Positions 1-7,162 of a stretch of 8,906 bases of DNA are shown here, piece after piece (position 1 is the stretch's first letter; each line of letters opens with the position of its first letter). The DNA is taken from positions 1 through 8,906 of the forward strand of contig JAJZHR010000068.1 in NCBI GenBank assembly GCA_021810815.1, read 5' to 3'. The translations under genes and the position numbers were made by a program. Source of the DNA: Acidobacteriota bacterium (GTDB lineage: Bacteria; Acidobacteriota; Terriglobia; Terriglobales; Acidobacteriaceae). The notes under the pieces were generated by a model. The model was not told the DNA's origin, searched no databases, and saw only the letters and a list, made by a program, of their open reading frames with translations.

Positions 1-1847
1 CCCACCTCCGTCCATGCGAGGCCCGTAACCAGGCCCACCTCGCTGCGCTCGTGCAACTGCGATCCGCGGAACTTGGCCACCCCAAGGAACTCGGCAGTGT
101 TGGCCGCAGTGATCTCTTCCTTGTGCTTGGCGCCGTTCTTCACAATGCGGCGCGCCACCTTGCGGCAGACGTTGCCGATCTCGCGCTCCAGGTTACGAAC
201 GCCCGCCTCGCGCGTGTAGCTGCCGATGATGTCCTGCAAGGCCTCGTCGGTGAAGACGATCTGCTTGTCTGTCAGCCCGGTGGCCTCGCGCTGCTTCTTC
301 ACCAGGTACTGCTTGGCGATTTCAAGCTTCTCCACCTCGGTGTAGCCGTGCAGCCGGATAATCTCCATACGATCCTGCAAGGGGCCGGGGATGGTGTGCA
401 GAACATTCGCCGTCGCCACGAAGAGGACGTTCGAAAGGTCGTATTCCACGTCGAGATAATGGTCCTGGAAGCTGGTGTTCTGCTCCGGATCCAGCACCTC
501 CAGCAGCGCCGACGCTGGATCGCCGCGGAAATCCGAGGCCATCTTGTCGATCTCGTCCAGCATGAACACGGGATTCTTCGTTCCCGCCTTTTTCAGCGAC
601 TGGATAATCTGCCCCGGCAGCGCTCCGATGTAGGTGCGGCGGTGGCCCCGAATCTCCGCCTCGTCGCGCACTCCGCCCAGCGACATACGGACAAATTTGC
701 GTCCCGTAGCCTTCGCGATGGACATGCCAAGCGAGGTCTTGCCTACCCCGGGAGGTCCGACGAAGCACAGGATAGACCCTTTGGGATTTTTCACCAGTTG
801 GCGCACGGCGAGAAACTCAAGGATGCGCTCCTTGATCTTCTCCAAGCCGTAGTGGTCCTTGTTCAGAACCTTCTCCGCATGATCAATGTTGCGGATTTCC
901 TTTGACTTCTTCTTCCACGGCACGGCCAGCAGCCAGTCGAGATAGTTGCGGGAGACGGTGGACTCTGCCGACATAGGCGGCATCGCCTCCAGCTTCCTCA
1001 GCTCTTGCATGGATTTCTCCAGGACGTCCTTTGGCATGCCCGCCGCTTCAATCTTCTTCTTCAGGTCGTCGAATTCTGACTTCTCGTTGCGGCCCAACTC
1101 CTTCTGGATGGCCTTGATCTTCTCGTTGAGGTAATACTCCTTCTGCGCGCGCTCCATCTGCCGCTTCACGCGCGACTGGATGGTGCGATCCATGTTCAGC
1201 TTCTCGATCTCAATGTCCAGCACGTCGGCGATGCGGGAGAGCCGCACCTCTGGATCGAAGATGTCCAGCAATTCCTGCTTCTCGTCGATGGTGAGCTGCA
1301 GGTTGGCGGCAATGGTGTCAGACAGCTTGGCCGGCTCGTCCATGCGCACGGCGGCGATCATCGTCTCGTAGTTCAGCGACTGCTGCAGCTTCACATACTG
1401 CTCGAAAAGAGAAGTGACGCGCTGCATCAACTGCTCAATGCCCTGCGACAGCTCAAGCGTCGTCTTGCCGGTGCGCACGGTGGCGACAAAAAAACCATCC
1501 TCATCGTGGATCTCTGTCACGCGACCGCGCTCCACGCCCTCCACCAGCACCTTGATGTTGCCGTCCGGCATCTTCACACTCTGCACGATATTGCCGATGG
1601 TTCCGGTGAGAAAGATATCGTCCGGTCGCGGCTCGTCGATGGAGGCGTCATGCTGGGTGGCGAGAAAAATCTTGCGGTCGCCGGTGAGCGCCTCTTCCAG
1701 GGCGCGCACGCTCGACTCGCGGCCAACCACGAACGGCGTCATCATGTACGGGAAGATGACCATGTCCCGGATGGGCATCATGGGAAGTTTGCGCAGCTCA
1801 CCTGTTTCCTTGACCTGTGCATTCTTCGGATGCGTTGAATTCGCCAT
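1..1847 (-). CDS. lon: ATP-dependent protease Lon (LonA type), C-terminus cut by window edge
   Basis: Cytoplasmic AAA+ serine protease that degrades misfolded and short-lived regulatory proteins. The frame is open without a stop from the ATG at 1847 to base 3, giving 615 residues; I translated it throughout. Order: substrate-binding N-domain from about residue 20 (LPMMPIRDMVIFPYM) to about 215, a charged helical/coiled-coil stretch to about 310, then the AAA+ module with Walker A GPPGVGKT at 364-371, Walker B FMLDEID at 428-434 (D431, E432) and sensor-1 Asn481 (ATAN). The last visible residues, GLAWTEV (609-615), are the start of the protease domain, so the catalytic Ser/Lys dyad lies outside the window. 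Usual LonA length is about 800 residues. The start is supported by AGGGGG 4 nt upstream. It is the last gene of tig-clpP-clpX-lon, 183 bases after clpX, probably with its own promoter. Nothing looks broken. Confidence 0.97.
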   Translation of the reverse strand, partial: MANSTHPKNAQVKETGELRKLPMMPIRDMVIFPYMMTPFVVGRESSVRALEEALTGDRKIFLATQHDASIDEPRPDDIFLTGTIGNIVQSVKMPDGNIKVLVEGVERGRVTEIHDEDGFFVATVRTGKTTLELSQGIEQLMQRVTSLFEQYVKLQQSLNYETMIAAVRMDEPAKLSDTIAANLQLTIDEKQELLDIFDPEVRLSRIADVLDIEIEKLNMDRTIQSRVKRQMERAQKEYYLNEKIKAIQKELGRNEKSEFDDLKKKIEAAGMPKDVLEKSMQELRKLEAMPPMSAESTVSRNYLDWLLAVPWKKKSKEIRNIDHAEKVLNKDHYGLEKIKERILEFLAVRQLVKNPKGSILCFVGPPGVGKTSLGMSIAKATGRKFVRMSLGGVRDEAEIRGHRRTYIGALPGQIIQSLKKAGTKNPVFMLDEIDKMASDFRGDPASALLEVLDPEQNTSFQDHYLDVEYDLSNVLFVATANVLHTIPGPLQDRMEIIRLHGYTEVEKLEIAKQYLVKKQREATGLTDKQIVFTDEALQDIIGSYTREAGVRNLEREIGNVCRKVARRIVKNGAKHKEEITAANTAEFLGVAKFRGSQLHERSEVGLVTGLAWTEV

Positions 1848-1879
1848 GTTTCCCCCTGAGAATCGTTCGCTAAAAGACG

Positions 1880-1885
1880 ATTGTA
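1880..1885 (-). promoter_or_regulatory. Candidate lon promoter -10 with overlapping dyads
   Basis: On the minus strand TACAAT matches the sigma70 -10 consensus at 5 of 6 positions and would start transcription near 1873, about 25 nt before the lon ATG. No good -35 is seen at 16-18 nt spacing, so an activator or alternative sigma factor is possible. The box lies inside two inverted repeats: AATCGT (1861-1866) with ACGATT (1877-1882), and TTCGC (1866-1870) with GCGAA (1888-1892). It does not resemble the CIRCE element. Confidence 0.4.
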
Positions 1886-1981
1886 AAGCGAATGCCACTG
1901 CAGATACAGCACTTGGATGTGGATTGCTTTCACGTGCCCAAAGAGACAACGAAGTCGCTGCGCACGCGCGAATTAAAGCGC

Positions 1982-2006
1982 AACGGAGCGGCTAAGCCGC
2001 CCCGTT
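1982..2006 (-). terminator. Hairpin downstream of clpX, possible terminator
   Basis: An 11-bp inverted repeat (arms 1982-1992 and 1996-2006, one A/C mismatch, 3-base loop) begins 24 nt after the clpX stop codon on the minus strand. The arm reads AACGGGGCGGC, so the RNA stem is strong. The following tract (GCGCTTTAATT) is only weakly U-rich, so this may be an inefficient intrinsic terminator or a 3'-end stabilising hairpin rather than a full stop between clpX and lon. Confidence 0.5.
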
Positions 2007-2030
2007 CGCATCTTCGTTATTCCACAGAGA

Positions 2031-3320
2031 TTATCCGGCCTTCTCCAGCAGCACGGAATGGGAAAGATCGCGCTTCTCGACCATCTCCTGAGTGACGTCG
2101 AGTTCCTTGATCTTCTTGTTGCCGGGGAGGTGGTACATCAGGTCCAGCATCAACTCCTCGAGGATCATGCGCAGGCCGCGCGCTCCCACCTTGCGGTTGA
2201 TGGCCTCCTTCGCAACAGCCCTCGCTGCCTCGTCGGTGAAGCGCATCTTCACGCCTTCGAACTCGAACAGCTTCTGGTACTGCTTCAGGATGGCATTGCG
2301 CGGCTTGGTGAGGATCTCGATCAGCGCAGCCTCGTCCAGCTCATCCAGAATGCCGAGAACCGGGAGGCGGCCAACGAACTCTGGAATCAGGCCGTATTTG
2401 ATCAGATCCTGCGGTTCGGCCTGGCGCAGCATCTCAATGTCGCGCTGGGCGCGGATGGGAACTGCTCCTGCCACCTCTGGCGCAGAAGGCTCGCCGGAGG
2501 TCTTGAAGCCCAGCGCCTTCTTGCCGATGCGGCGGCCGACAACGCGCTCCAGACCGACAAACGCTCCCCCGCAAATGAAGAGGATATTTGTTGTGTCGAC
2601 GGCGGTGAACTCCTGGTGCGGGTGTTTGCGGCCACCCTGCGGCGGAACATTGGCGACCGTGCCTTCCAGTATCTTCAGCAGCGCCTGCTGCACGCCTTCG
2701 CCTGAGACATCGCGGGTGATGGAGGGGTTCTCGTCCTTGCGGCCGATCTTGTCGATTTCATCGATGTAAATGATGCCGGTCTGAGCGCGGGCCACATCGC
2801 CATCGGCAGCCTGCAGCAGCTTCAGGATAATGTTTTCCACGTCCTCGCCCACATAGCCGGCCTCGGTCAGCGTGGTGGCATCGACAATCGCGAAGGGCAC
2901 ATCGAGCATCTTCGCCAATGTGTGCGCGAGCAGCGTCTTGCCAGATCCAGTGGGGCCGACGAGAAGAATGTTGGACTTGGACAGCTCCACATCGTTGCCG
3001 CGCGTGCGGTTCATCTGGACACGCTTGTAGTGGTTGTAAACGGCGACGGCGAGCTTCTTCTTGGTCTGCTCCTGGCCGATGACGTACTCGTCGAGGAAGG
3101 CTTTCACCTCATGCGGCTTGGGCAAATGGGCTGGAGCTGCCCCTGGAGTGACTTCGGTGCGGTCGTCCTCGAGGATCGAGTTGCAGACCGCGACGCACTC
3201 GTCGCAGATATAGGCCCGTGGGTAATCCGATGGCGAGGAAATCAGTTTGGCCACGGAGTCCTGAGACTTGTGGCAGAAAGAACAGCGGAGAGAATCGTCT
3301 GCGCCCCTGGTTGTTTTCAT
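2031..3320 (-). CDS. clpX: ATP-dependent Clp protease ATP-binding subunit ClpX
   Basis: Hexameric AAA+ unfoldase that recognises tagged or adaptor-delivered proteins and threads them into ClpP. The 429 residues match normal family length. Visible parts: N-terminal C4 zinc-binding domain with Cys13, Cys16, Cys39 and Cys42; Walker A GPTGSGKT at 122-129; pore loop GYVG at 155-158; Walker B with D187/E188; RKH loop at 231-233; and the ClpP-docking tripeptide, here LGF at 270-272 where E. coli has IGF. The loop after LGF is about nine residues longer than in E. coli and rich in Ala/Pro/Glu. The C-terminal small domain carries the sensor-2 region (GARGLR). The ATG at 3320 is the furthest upstream start in frame. 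Its Shine-Dalgarno AAGGAG is rather far, 13 nt upstream. An intrinsic terminator separates it from clpP, so clpX probably needs its own promoter in the 269-base gap. Confidence 0.98.
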   Translation of the reverse strand: MKTTRGADDSLRCSFCHKSQDSVAKLISSPSDYPRAYICDECVAVCNSILEDDRTEVTPGAAPAHLPKPHEVKAFLDEYVIGQEQTKKKLAVAVYNHYKRVQMNRTRGNDVELSKSNILLVGPTGSGKTLLAHTLAKMLDVPFAIVDATTLTEAGYVGEDVENIILKLLQAADGDVARAQTGIIYIDEIDKIGRKDENPSITRDVSGEGVQQALLKILEGTVANVPPQGGRKHPHQEFTAVDTTNILFICGGAFVGLERVVGRRIGKKALGFKTSGEPSAPEVAGAVPIRAQRDIEMLRQAEPQDLIKYGLIPEFVGRLPVLGILDELDEAALIEILTKPRNAILKQYQKLFEFEGVKMRFTDEAARAVAKEAINRKVGARGLRMILEELMLDLMYHLPGNKKIKELDVTQEMVEKRDLSHSVLLEKAG

Positions 3321-3412
3321 CTTCTGGTTGCTGCTCCTTGGCCGGATGGGCCGCGTCCTGGGCGAATTGCGTCACAGGCCACCTTACGACGACCGAGCGA
3401 CTCAATGCACAA

Positions 3413-3420
3413 ATTTTACA
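3413..3420 (-). promoter_or_regulatory. Weak candidate clpX promoter (-10 like TGTAAAAT)
   Basis: In the 269-base clpP-clpX gap the minus strand reads TGTAAAAT, with TAAAAT at 3413-3418 resembling a sigma70 -10. The -35 region at 17 nt spacing is poor. A perfect dyad, GGCGC-AA-GCGCC (3438-3449 on plus), lies just upstream and could be an operator. The call rests mainly on the need for a promoter downstream of the clpP terminator. No gene is seen in this gap. Confidence 0.25.
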
Positions 3421-3525
3421 CCCGCTCTGACCGAATTGGCGCAAGCGCCGGAACGAACGTGCCTGTGCATTTTGTGGCCGCAACTGAAGTTCTTTGCAGA
3501 ATGCCGCTACGATCATCCCAGACTC

Positions 3526-3559
3526 AACAAAACAAAACGGCAGGGCCTAAACCCCACCG
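3526..3559 (-). terminator. Intrinsic terminator after clpP
   Basis: About 30 nt after the clpP stop, the minus-strand RNA can form an 8-bp stem (CGGUGGGG with CCCUGCCG, two G-U pairs; arms 3552-3559 and 3538-3545) with a 6-nt loop. It is followed at once by a U-rich tract, UUUUGUUUUGUU (3537-3526). Stem plus U-tract is the standard rho-independent arrangement. It implies that tig-clpP transcripts largely stop before clpX. Confidence 0.75.
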
Positions 3560-3589
3560 TTGTTCGATGCGAAACAGTGTCGCTTCGCC

Positions 3590-4180
3590 TTAAATTCTCG
3601 GCTTGTCGATGATGTCGTCGATAATGCCGTATTCCTTGGCCTGCGGCGCGTTCATGATGAAGTCGCGCTCCACGTCTCGCTCGATGCGCTCCAACGACTG
3701 CCCGGTATTCTGGCTCATCAGCTTGTTGGTGATCTCGCGGATGCGGAGGATTTCGCGCGCGTGGATGTCGATATCCGTCGCCTGACCGCTGAGGCCGCCC
3801 ATCGAGGGCTGGTGGATGAGGATGCGCGAGTTTGGAAGGGCAAACCGCTTGCCCTTCTTCCCCGCCATCAGCAGGAACGCTCCCATGCTGGCCGCCTGGC
3901 CGATGCAGAAGGTGACCACATCGTTCTTGACGTACTGCATGGTGTCGTAAATTGCCAGGCCGGCCGTGATGGAGCCGCCGGGCGAGTTGATGTAGAGCTG
4001 GATATCCTTGTCAGGGTCCTCGCTGGTGAGGAAAAGGATTTGCGCGATGATGACGTTCGCAATATTGTCATCGATCGGCGTTCCCAGGAAAATGATGTTG
4101 TCGCGGAGCAGACGCGAGTAAATATCGTAGGCGCGCTCGCCACGACTCGTCTGCTCAATCACCATCGGTACTAGACCCAT
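3590..4180 (-). CDS. clpP: ATP-dependent Clp protease proteolytic subunit ClpP
   Basis: Serine peptidase that forms the tetradecameric chamber degrading polypeptides delivered by ClpX and other Clp ATPases. The protein has 196 residues. The catalytic triad is visible: Ser98 in GQAASMGA, His123 in ILIHQP and Asp173 in VERDF. NSPGG at 65-69 and the GQATDI handle region are also present. I chose the ATG at 4180 because the product then begins MGLVPMVIEQTSRGER, matching the mature N-terminus of other ClpP proteins, and AGAGGA lies upstream. An in-frame extension to 4285 would overlap the tig coding region and has no homologous character. There is therefore essentially no propeptide, unlike the 14-residue one in E. 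coli. One extra residue lies between His and Asp relative to E. coli (SMGGLS in place of LGGYQ). It follows tig by 46 bases and is probably co-transcribed with it. Confidence 0.97.
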   Translation of the reverse strand: MGLVPMVIEQTSRGERAYDIYSRLLRDNIIFLGTPIDDNIANVIIAQILFLTSEDPDKDIQLYINSPGGSITAGLAIYDTMQYVKNDVVTFCIGQAASMGAFLLMAGKKGKRFALPNSRILIHQPSMGGLSGQATDIDIHAREILRIREITNKLMSQNTGQSLERIERDVERDFIMNAPQAKEYGIIDDIIDKPRI

Positions 4181-4226
4181 GCTCTTGTTCCTCTTGAACG
4201 GTTGGTGAAAATCTGGAACTTCCTTG

Positions 4227-5681
4227 CTAGCTGGCGAGCTTCTCATACAGCAGGTTGCCCGTCTTTTCGCGGCGCAATTGCTCACGGATTCTATTGTCGC
4301 CGCCTTCCTGGGTCAAGCGCGCCTTCAGAGCGTCAAACGGCTCGCGCGTCTGCAAGGAAATAATCATCAGTTCGCGGTCCACATCCTCGTCGGAGACCTC
4401 AACGCCCTCGGCGTCAGCGATCTTGTCGAGGATCAGTGATGCCTTCACCTCATTCAGGGCTGTGTCGCGCTGCGCTGCACGGAGACGCTCGAAGTCCAGC
4501 TTTCGCATGTCCTCCGCCCGCATCCCCTGCTGGGCGAGGGCGCGCAGGCCGCGGTCGAGACGCGCATCGATCTGCTGCTGCACCAGGGACTCCGGCACGG
4601 CGAACTGGAACTTCGCGATCATCTCCTCCACCAGCTTGTCCTTGGCCGCGTTCTCCAACTGCTGCCGCTTGTTGCCCTCGGCATGCTCACGCAGCTTGGC
4701 GGAGAAATCCTCGAAGCTCTCGTACTCTCCAAGCTCCTTGGCGAAATCGTCATTCATCTCCGGCAGGTTCTTCTTCTTGATTCCCTTTACCGTCACGTCG
4801 TAGGAGACAGTCTTGCCCGCAAGGTTGCGCTCGCCGAAGTCCTCCGGGTAAGCAACCTCGAACTGCAACTCCTGCCCTGGCTTTGCTCCGCGCAGAGCCG
4901 CATTGAAAGCGTCCAGCGTATTCTTCCCGCCAACCTCTATCTGGACGTTCTCGCCGGAGATGGGCTGCGGCACAGCCTCTGCTCCCTCTGGCGTCTGCAC
5001 GTTGCCCTTGAACTCGACGTCTGCAAAGTCGCCATCCACAAGAGCCCGATCTTCCTCCACCGTTTCCATTGTGGAGCGGGAGTCGCGGATACGCTCGATC
5101 TCGGCATCGAACTCCTCAGTGGTCAGAGCGATGTCTGGGCGAGGCACACGGACGGAATCGTAGCCTTGGATATCGAAGGCCGGGACCACCTCAAACGCAG
5201 CCTTGAAGCGCAACGGCTGGCCATCGAAAAGCTGCAAATCCACCACCTGCGGCTGCGAAACGGGCTTCAGTTCCTGGCTGGCAATGGCCTCCCGGAACCG
5301 GTCCGGAACCAGACTCTCCAGCACGTCCTGCCGAATCTCCTGCGCGAATTTCGAGCGGATCAGCGATTCTGGGACCTTCCCGGCACGGAAGCCGGGAATA
5401 CGGGCCTGCTTCCGGTAGCGCTGAAGCACGTTGCGAAAGGCCTTGGCGACCTCTTCGGCTGGTGCCTCCACCTCGATCTCGCGGACGCACTCGGGATTCA
5501 GCGACGGACCATGGTTATGGCCAACATTGTGCAAACCGGGCTCATGGTGATCGTGGCCCTCATGCGAATGGCCTTCGTGACCGCCAGTCTCCTGAAGCTC
5601 GTTGTGTGCGGTCTGCGTCTCGGTAGTCTCTTCGTGGGGTGCTTTTTCGATTGCGGTGTCTGTCATTTCGGGGGGTGTCAA
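4227..5681 (-). CDS. tig: Trigger factor (ribosome-associated chaperone/PPIase) with His-rich N-terminal extension
   Basis: Ribosome-bound chaperone that shields nascent chains at the exit tunnel and can catalyse prolyl isomerisation. There are 484 residues from a TTG start. The ribosome-binding domain covers roughly 63-180, with signature GFRAGKVP at 97-104. An FKBP-like PPIase domain follows at about 210-310, then the helical C-terminal chaperone domain. Before the ribosome-binding domain is an acidic extension of about 60 residues that canonical E. coli trigger factor lacks, with nine His between residues 35 and 57 (for example HEGHDHHEPG), a likely metal-binding segment. The TTG at 5681 is preferred because GGAAGG lies 5 nt upstream. 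The first ATG (5666, 479 residues) has only a C-run before it, with that Shine-Dalgarno about 20 nt away. First gene of the tig-clpP unit. Confidence 0.96.
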   Translation of the reverse strand: MTPPEMTDTAIEKAPHEETTETQTAHNELQETGGHEGHSHEGHDHHEPGLHNVGHNHGPSLNPECVREIEVEAPAEEVAKAFRNVLQRYRKQARIPGFRAGKVPESLIRSKFAQEIRQDVLESLVPDRFREAIASQELKPVSQPQVVDLQLFDGQPLRFKAAFEVVPAFDIQGYDSVRVPRPDIALTTEEFDAEIERIRDSRSTMETVEEDRALVDGDFADVEFKGNVQTPEGAEAVPQPISGENVQIEVGGKNTLDAFNAALRGAKPGQELQFEVAYPEDFGERNLAGKTVSYDVTVKGIKKKNLPEMNDDFAKELGEYESFEDFSAKLREHAEGNKRQQLENAAKDKLVEEMIAKFQFAVPESLVQQQIDARLDRGLRALAQQGMRAEDMRKLDFERLRAAQRDTALNEVKASLILDKIADAEGVEVSDEDVDRELMIISLQTREPFDALKARLTQEGGDNRIREQLRREKTGNLLYEKLAS

Positions 5682-5741
5682 CTATGCCTTCCGGATGGGT
5701 TGGGTCGCGCGCATCATGCGGTCGCCCTGGTGGAACTTGCT

Positions 5742-5773
5742 CGCTGCGGCGCTGAAGGGTGCCGCAGCGCCGC
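5742..5773 (-). promoter_or_regulatory. Tig leader with two mutually exclusive hairpins
   Basis: The predicted 5' leader of tig contains two overlapping perfect 9-bp inverted repeats: 5746-5754 with 5765-5773, and 5742-5750 with 5761-5769, each with a 10-nt loop. They share bases, so only one can form at a time. No U-tract follows on the minus strand, so this is not an obvious terminator. A role in translation or RNA stability of tig is possible but unproven. Confidence 0.35.
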
Positions 5774-5790
5774 TTTGGATACTCTTCGCT

Positions 5791-5819
5791 ATGGTACGGG
5801 CCTTCGATGGGAGGGTCAA
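5791..5819 (-). promoter_or_regulatory. Probable tig promoter
   Basis: The minus strand has TTGACC (5819-5814; 5 of 6 matches to the -35 consensus), a 17-base spacer and TACCAT (5796-5791; 4 of 6 to the -10). Transcription would start near 5784, giving a leader of about 100 nt before the TTG start of tig. It lies in the 158-base gap after the aldose epimerase stop, so tig-clpP need not depend on read-through. Confidence 0.6.
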
Positions 5820-5839
5820 ACCTGACGCTCCGCAGCCAA

Positions 5840-7162
5840 TTACTGCGCGGAGTTGGTCGTCTGCCCCGGAATCAAGGGATGGCTATCGGGCTTCTGGTCT
5901 CCAGATGGGTGAATGGAAAACAGCTCCAGCCGCACCTTCCAGGTGACTGATTTACCTGGATCGAGCGTCACCATGCCTGCGTTCTGCCCGTGCCACTCCT
6001 TGCCAAATGGATCTGCGTAGTTGAATTGCGGCTCAATCGCCACAAACTTCTTGTCCAGCGGAGAATAAACCTGGATCGACCGTATTTGCGTGCTCAGAGC
6101 CATCACGCGGAGACCGAAGTTGGAAGCAGGATCGCGCAGTTCGACCACAGGCCCGTCGTCCAGCAAACCAGACTTTAAATCCACGTAGTCGTCGTCGAGG
6201 TAGGTCTTCCCCAGGGCGCGACCGCCGCGCATGATGAAGTCATAGGGCGTTCCGTCCACGGGAAGCAGCCGCCCGGTGGGAAACACTTCCTTGTAGTTGT
6301 TGACCTCCACGCGCGTGGAGGACGGGATGCGCAGCATCGCCTGAGCCCTCTGGCCGCTCGGGATGGCGAAGTAGGGATGCCATCCGATGGCCATCGGCTC
6401 CGGCTTGTCGCCCACGTTCTTCGCGGTCACGATGCAATCAAAGGCCCTGCCGCTCAAAACAATGGTGATAGCAACCTGCGTTTGCGAAGGCCAGTGGCCG
6501 CCGAAGTCCCCGGCATCGTAGAGCGCGGTCGCCACGCCGCCATCGGGCATGGTGTTGGTCTCCACTGAGTCCATCGCTTTATCCAGCATCAGGCCGTGCA
6601 TCGCCACCGGCTCCAGCCCAGGCGTATTTGGATTCTCGTTCGCCGGGAGCGTCAGCGGATGCCCGTCCCACTCCGTGGTAATGGTCTGAGTCTGCGGGTT
6701 GAACTTGCCGCGCACACGGTTGGGGTACGGCAGCAGGAAAGCTCCTCCCATGCGGAAGGACATATCGCCATGCTTGTCCGGCCCGGTGCCGGTCAACTGC
6801 TGGGCGGCCTGCTCCAGCGTTGGCGAGGCCAACAGTTCGGTCTTCCCAAGTCCCGGAATGAAGGCCGTGATCTGAAAAACATTCATCCCGCGGCCAGGCA
6901 GCAGCGTCGCCGAAATAAACTCCGGCAGAGCTCCGTTTTCGCTTTGCAGGCGCGAGAGGACGATGGGTTCTTTGCCGCCAATCAGCATACGCGGTGTCTC
7001 CTTAACGGCGGAACGCGAAGGTGCCTGCCTCTGCTTGCACCCCAGCCCCAGCAAAAGGGCTGCGACCGATACGCACACAGCAGCCAGCCAGGGCGGGAAG
7101 AGCCCGCGCGCCTTGTGTTGTCTGGATTCTGTGGAACAGGGTTGGTTCTGATGCTTATCCAA
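5840..7162 (-). CDS. Exported aldose 1-epimerase (mutarotase) family protein
   Basis: Galactose-mutarotase-type enzyme interconverting alpha and beta anomers of aldoses. The expected active-site residues are in place: Arg149 in PYPNRVRG, His189 in MHGL, His262 in GWHPYF, an Asp in the DDD at 323-325, and general base Glu377 in AIEPQFNY. The protein has 440 residues, longer than the usual 340-380. It begins with a charged segment and a hydrophobic stretch (about 21-41) ending at GLGC42, so it is probably exported. Cys42 suggests a lipoprotein, although Gly at -3 is a weak lipobox. The C-terminal 25 residues are polar and low-complexity. The TTG at 7162 is supported by GAGGA 6 nt upstream; a nearby ATG is out of frame and stops after three codons. 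No sugar-catabolism genes are adjacent, so the physiological sugar is unknown. Periplasmic action is inferred from the signal. Confidence 0.88.
   Translation of the reverse strand: MDKHQNQPCSTESRQHKARGLFPPWLAAVCVSVAALLLGLGCKQRQAPSRSAVKETPRMLIGGKEPIVLSRLQSENGALPEFISATLLPGRGMNVFQITAFIPGLGKTELLASPTLEQAAQQLTGTGPDKHGDMSFRMGGAFLLPYPNRVRGKFNPQTQTITTEWDGHPLTLPANENPNTPGLEPVAMHGLMLDKAMDSVETNTMPDGGVATALYDAGDFGGHWPSQTQVAITIVLSGRAFDCIVTAKNVGDKPEPMAIGWHPYFAIPSGQRAQAMLRIPSSTRVEVNNYKEVFPTGRLLPVDGTPYDFIMRGGRALGKTYLDDDYVDLKSGLLDDGPVVELRDPASNFGLRVMALSTQIRSIQVYSPLDKKFVAIEPQFNYADPFGKEWHGQNAGMVTLDPGKSVTWKVRLELFSIHPSGDQKPDSHPLIPGQTTNSAQ

Noticed and set aside
51..905. Long plus-strand open frame opposite lon
   Set aside because: The minus strand encodes Lon with intact AAA+ motifs; the plus-strand product is a GC-driven antisense shadow with no recognisable domain.
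3109..3516. Minus-strand 135-codon open frame spanning the clpP-clpX gap into clpX
   Set aside because: Its second half is clpX in another frame and the first half shows no domain or ribosome binding site.
4181..4285. N-terminal extension of clpP by 35 residues
   Set aside because: It would overlap the end of tig, reads as out-of-frame tig sequence, and the ATG at 4180 matches the family N-terminus and has a ribosome binding site.
4683..5825. 380-codon plus-strand open frame opposite tig
   Set aside because: It mirrors the trigger factor coding frame, its product has no family features, and trigger factor on the other strand is certain.
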